Below, piece after piece: positions 61,139-64,000 of a DNA stretch of 64,000 nucleotides; position 1 is the first letter of the stretch; each line of letters begins with the position of its first letter. Source of the stretch: Afipia sp. 1NLS2 (GTDB lineage: Bacteria > Pseudomonadota > Alphaproteobacteria > Rhizobiales > Xanthobacteraceae); the NCBI RefSeq assembly GCF_000178995.1, contig NZ_ADVZ01000002.1, forward strand, positions 248,001-312,000. The letters are read 5' to 3'. The notes under the pieces were generated by a model. The model had not been told where the DNA came from and ran no database searches. It saw only the letters and a program-made list of their open reading frames with translations. The translations under genes and the position numbers were made by a program.

Positions 61139-63337
61139 ATGGATTACGTCATGGATGCGGTGGAAGCTTCTGTAAATAAAAGTGAAAATGAAACGGAGGT
61201 TTCCCTGACCGGAATCGGCGAAAGCCCCGAACGCTTCATCAACCGGGAACTGTCCTGGCTTCACTTCAATCGCCGGGTGCTGGAAGAAGCGGTCAATACC
61301 GACCATCCCGTGCTGGAGCGGGTCCGGTTTCTGTCGATTTCGGCCAACAATCTGGATGAGTTTTTCATGGTCCGCGTTGCGGGCCTGAAGGCTCAGATCC
61401 GCGAGGGCGTGGCCGAGCGCAGCCCCGACGGCCTCACGCCCACGGAACAGCTGCACCTCATCAATCAGACCGTCTCGGAGCTGGCCAACGATCAGCAGGC
61501 GATCTGGCGCGAGCTGCATAAGGTGCTGGCGGATGCCGGGATCGTGCTGGTCGAAGGGCGCGACGTCACCAAGTCCGAGACCAAATGGCTTGAGGATCAT
61601 TTCCTCCACAATATCTTCCCGTTGCTGACCCCGCTCGCGATCGATCCGGCCCATCCGTTCCCGTTCCTGTCGAGCCTCGGCTTCACCATCGCGCTGCATC
61701 TCGTCCGCAAGTCGGACGGCAAGGCGATGAATGCGCTGATCCGCCTGCCGGTGAAGATCGACCGCTTCATTCGCCTGCCGGCGGGGACCGATGGCAGCGT
61801 GCGGATGATCACGATCGAGCAGGTGACGAGCCTGTTCATCGGCCGGCTGTTTCCCGGCTACACGGTCAGCGGCCGCGGCGCCTTCCGCATCATCCGCGAC
61901 TCCGAGCTGGAAATCGAGGAAGAGGCCGAAGATCTCGTCCGTCTGTTCGAGACGGCCTTGAAACGCCGCCGCCGCGGCTCGGTGATCCGCCTCGAGGTCG
62001 AGGCAGCGATGCCCGAGGATTTGCGCGCCTTCGTGCAGCGGGCGCTGTCCACGCCGGATGACGACGTACTGGTGGTGGATGGGCTGCTCGCGATGAACGA
62101 ACTGTCGCAACTGACTCGCGTCGATCGTCCCGATCTCGAATTCACGCCTTATGTGCCGCGCCATCCCGAACGCGTCCGCGACCATGGCGGCGATATTTTC
62201 GCGGCGATCCGGCAGAAGGACCTTATCGTCCATCACCCTTACGAGTCGTTCGACATCGTCGTGCAGTTCCTGCAACAGGCGGCGCGCGATCCTGATGTCG
62301 TGGCGATCAAGCAGACGCTGTATCGCACCTCGCGGGATTCCCCAATCGTGCGCACGCTGGCGGAAGCGGCGGAGGCGGGCAAGTCGGTCACGGCGCTGGT
62401 TGAGTTGAAGGCGCGTTTCGACGAGGAGGCCAACATCCGCTGGGCGCGCAATCTCGAGCGCGCGGGCGTGCAGGTCGTCTATGGTTTCCTCGAACTCAAG
62501 ACCCACGCGAAACTGTCCTTCGTCGTGCGGCGCGAGGGGGGCGGGCTCACCACCTATGTCCACACCGGCACCGGCAACTATCATCCCGTGACGGCGCGCA
62601 TCTACACCGACCTGTCGTATTTCACCTCCGATCCGGTGATCGCGCGCGACGCCGCGCGGGTCTTCAATTTCATCACCGGCTACGCGGAGCCCGTCGATAT
62701 CGAGAAGATGGCGGTGTCGCCGCTGACGCTGCGCAAGCGCATTCTCGAACATATCGGGGCGGAGGCGAACTTCGCTCGCCACGGCAAGCCTGCCGCGATC
62801 TGGATGAAGATGAATGCGCTGGTCGATCCCGATATCATCGACGCGCTTTACGCGGCCTCGCAGGCAGGTGTCTCGATTGACCTCGTGGTGCGAGGCATTT
62901 GCTGCTTGCGGCCGGGCGTGCCGGGGCTATCGGAAAACATCCGCGTCAAGTCGATCATCGGCCGTTTCCTCGAGCATGGCCGCATCTATTGTTTCGGGAT
63001 GGGACACGGACTGCCGAGCGTGAAGGCTGCTGTGTATATCGCATCCGCCGACATGATGCCGCGCAACCTCGACCGCCGCGTGGAGGTGTTGTGTCCGCTG
63101 CAGAATCCCACCGTCCATTCGCAGGTTCTCGACCAGATCATGGTGGCGAATCTGGAAGACAACGAACAGAGCTGGCAGTTATTGCCGGATGGATCGTCAA
63201 CGCGTATGAAGGCCGGGAAGGGCGAGGAACCCTTCAACGTGCACAAATACTTCATGACGAATCCGAGTCTGTCCGGCCGTGGAAAATCGCTCAAAGAATC
63301 GTCGCCGCGCAGGCTCACGCGCCGCTCGAAACGCTGA
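61139..63337 (+). CDS. ppk1: Polyphosphate kinase 1
   Basis: Ppk1 polymerises ATP terminal phosphate into polyphosphate. The 732-residue product has the N-terminal domain ([20 protein letters not shown]), the head domain, and the C1/C2 catalytic domains with [20 protein letters not shown], which contains the autophosphorylated histidine (near residue 458), and [15 protein letters not shown]. An ATG four codons later is possible. ppx follows, and a Pho-box-like site precedes it. Confidence 0.97.
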   Translation: MDYVMDAVEASVNKSENETEVSLTGIGESPERFINRELSWLHFNRRVLEEAVNTDHPVLERVRFLSISANNLDEFFMVRVAGLKAQIREGVAERSPDGLTPTEQLHLINQTVSELANDQQAIWRELHKVLADAGIVLVEGRDVTKSETKWLEDHFLHNIFPLLTPLAIDPAHPFPFLSSLGFTIALHLVRKSDGKAMNALIRLPVKIDRFIRLPAGTDGSVRMITIEQVTSLFIGRLFPGYTVSGRGAFRIIRDSELEIEEEAEDLVRLFETALKRRRRGSVIRLEVEAAMPEDLRAFVQRALSTPDDDVLVVDGLLAMNELSQLTRVDRPDLEFTPYVPRHPERVRDHGGDIFAAIRQKDLIVHHPYESFDIVVQFLQQAARDPDVVAIKQTLYRTSRDSPIVRTLAEAAEAGKSVTALVELKARFDEEANIRWARNLERAGVQVVYGFLELKTHAKLSFVVRREGGGLTTYVHTGTGNYHPVTARIYTDLSYFTSDPVIARDAARVFNFITGYAEPVDIEKMAVSPLTLRKRILEHIGAEANFARHGKPAAIWMKMNALVDPDIIDALYAASQAGVSIDLVVRGICCLRPGVPGLSENIRVKSIIGRFLEHGRIYCFGMGHGLPSVKAAVYIASADMMPRNLDRRVEVLCPLQNPTVHSQVLDQIMVANLEDNEQSWQLLPDGSSTRMKAGKGEEPFNVHKYFMTNPSLSGRGKSLKESSPRRLTRRSKR

Positions 63338-63350
63338 CCCGGCTTCTGTC

Positions 63351-64000
63351 GTGCGGTCGCGCGCGTTGCGGCCGCACCCCTCAGTTCGTCGCAAGCCAAA
63401 AGAGAAAACGGTCGGCGTCATCGACATCGGCTCGAACTCGGTGCGCCTTGTCGTCTACGAGGAATTGACGCGCAGCCTCGCGCCGATCTTCAACGAGAAG
63501 GTCCTGTGCGGACTGGGGCGCGCGGTGCAGACCACGGGGCTGCTCGGCGAGAGCGAGGTCGCGAAGGCGCTGACCGCGTTGCGGCGGTTTCATGCACTTT
63601 GCAAATTGATGAAGGTCGGGCAGCTTTATGCCATTGCCACCGCCGCTTGCCGCGATGCGACCAACGGCCCGGCATTCATCGCCAAGGCGGAGCGCATCTG
63701 CGGCGTCGATATCGAAGTCCTGTCCGGTGCGCGCGAAGCCAAACTGTCCGCGCTCGGCGTGGTGTCCGGCGTACACAGGCCGGACGGCATCGTCGGTGAC
63801 CTCGGCGGCGGTTCGCTGGAATTGATCGACGTGCGTGGCCATCGCGTGCGCTCCGGCGTCACGCTGCCGCTTGGCGGGCTTGCGCTGCAGGATTCCTCGC
63901 AGAAATCGATCAAGAAGGCCGTGCGTATCGTGCGCACCAAACTTGCCGCGGTGCCGCAACTGCTGGAAGGCAGGGGGCGTACTTTCTATGCGGTGGGTGG
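63351..64000 (+). CDS. ppx: Exopolyphosphatase, 5' part (Ppx/GppA family)
   Basis: This gene is cut off by the end of the window (216 codons visible). It belongs to the Ppx/GppA phosphatase family: VIDIGSNSVRLVVYEE (near residue 23) and VGDLGGGSLELIDV, the family's two ATPase-like phosphate-binding loops, plus ATAACRDATNGPAF. It degrades polyphosphate, or pppGpp in GppA-type members, and adjoins ppk1. The GTG at 63351, 13 bp after the ppk1 stop, is the best start; there is no ATG before the domain. Confidence 0.9.
   Translation, partial: MRSRALRPHPSVRRKPKEKTVGVIDIGSNSVRLVVYEELTRSLAPIFNEKVLCGLGRAVQTTGLLGESEVAKALTALRRFHALCKLMKVGQLYAIATAACRDATNGPAFIAKAERICGVDIEVLSGAREAKLSALGVVSGVHRPDGIVGDLGGGSLELIDVRGHRVRSGVTLPLGGLALQDSSQKSIKKAVRIVRTKLAAVPQLLEGRGRTFYAVG

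Noticed and set aside
61088-62782. Minus-strand open frame of 564 codons opposite ppk1
   Set aside because: Shadow of ppk1; no family similarity and composition is typical of antisense frames.
1-64000. tRNA, rRNA, CRISPR, prophage or insertion sequences
   Set aside because: Intergenic regions were read for cloverleaf-type GGTTCRA motifs, repeats with regular spacers, and transposase or phage motifs; none were seen. A covariance scan could still find a missed small RNA.

Overview
The window is a gene-dense, GC-rich (about 60-65 %) chromosomal segment of an alphaproteobacterium. Gene content and order point to the Nitrobacteraceae/Bradyrhizobiaceae group (Bradyrhizobium, Rhodopseudomonas, Afipia, Nitrobacter relatives): dnaB-alr-radA-cvpA-purF, rpsF-rpsR-DUF2232-rplI, fabD-fabG-acpP-fabF-mltG-yicC-gmk, lptG-lptD-surA-pdxA-rsmA, purM-purN opposite hdaA-ppk-ppx, a CtrA-type site, and a family-typical palindromic repeat at 19.3 kb. 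It looks like core chromosome. I saw no tRNA, rRNA, CRISPR array, prophage or insertion sequence.

Layout. 1-2.5 kb: the end of an RsmB-type rRNA methyltransferase gene, then guaA. 2.5-8.5 kb: small accessory and stress genes: a divergent GlxA-type regulator and isonitrile-hydratase-like pair, a Lin0512 protein, a RidA/LysR pair divergent from a PNPOx-like flavoprotein, an O6-alkylguanine methyltransferase, an ArsC/Spx-like protein and a PAS_5-like protein. 8.7-12.1 kb: a branched-chain amino acid type ABC transporter (livG-F-H-M) without a binding protein. 12.1-12.5 kb: a guanidinium exporter (gdx/sugE) behind a two-hairpin guanidine-II (mini-ykkC) riboswitch. 12.6-18.5 kb: prfC, NnrU, panB, a YfgM-like protein, a lipoprotein and der. 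18.5-28 kb, mostly minus strand: SDR, GNAT (plus strand), purF, cvpA, radA, alr, dnaB and a cyclopropane-fatty-acid-synthase-like methyltransferase. 28.3-31.9 kb: an unusual CxxCH protein with a long Lys/Pro/Ala tail, facing the ribosomal protein operon. 32-39 kb: fatty acid synthesis, MltG, YicC and guanylate kinase. 39-48 kb: two proteins of unknown function, then the minus-strand envelope/cofactor operon lptG-lptD-surA-pdxA-rsmA-adh. 48.5-53 kb: pepA, holC, a lipoprotein and an ABC-F ATPase. 53-57.7 kb: two small unknown proteins, ndk, two tandem TerC paralogues with structured leaders, and an autotransporter barrel. 57.8-64 kb: purN, purM, a CDP-alcohol phosphatidyltransferase coupled to hdaA, and ppk1-ppx behind a Pho-box-like site.

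The most interesting material is regulatory. (i) The leader of the second TerC gene has an 18-nt direct repeat whose two copies differ at one base; each copy is complementary to a different downstream element (the Shine-Dalgarno region and the start-codon region), and the downstream elements carry the matching compensatory difference. (ii) The first TerC gene has a leader with two mutually exclusive pairings near its ribosome binding site. Neither looks to me like the yybP-ykoY manganese riboswitch usually linked to TerC genes. (iii) Other readable sites are the guanidine-II riboswitch, a three-half-site operator at the LysR/PNPOx divergence, a pairing that could hide the rpsF ribosome binding site, a full CtrA box before a small unknown gene, and a Pho-box-like repeat before ppk1. 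The lack of lptF next to lptG, and of bamB in the yfgM-der interval, are gene-content oddities. All structure calls are by eye; no folding or database search was run.
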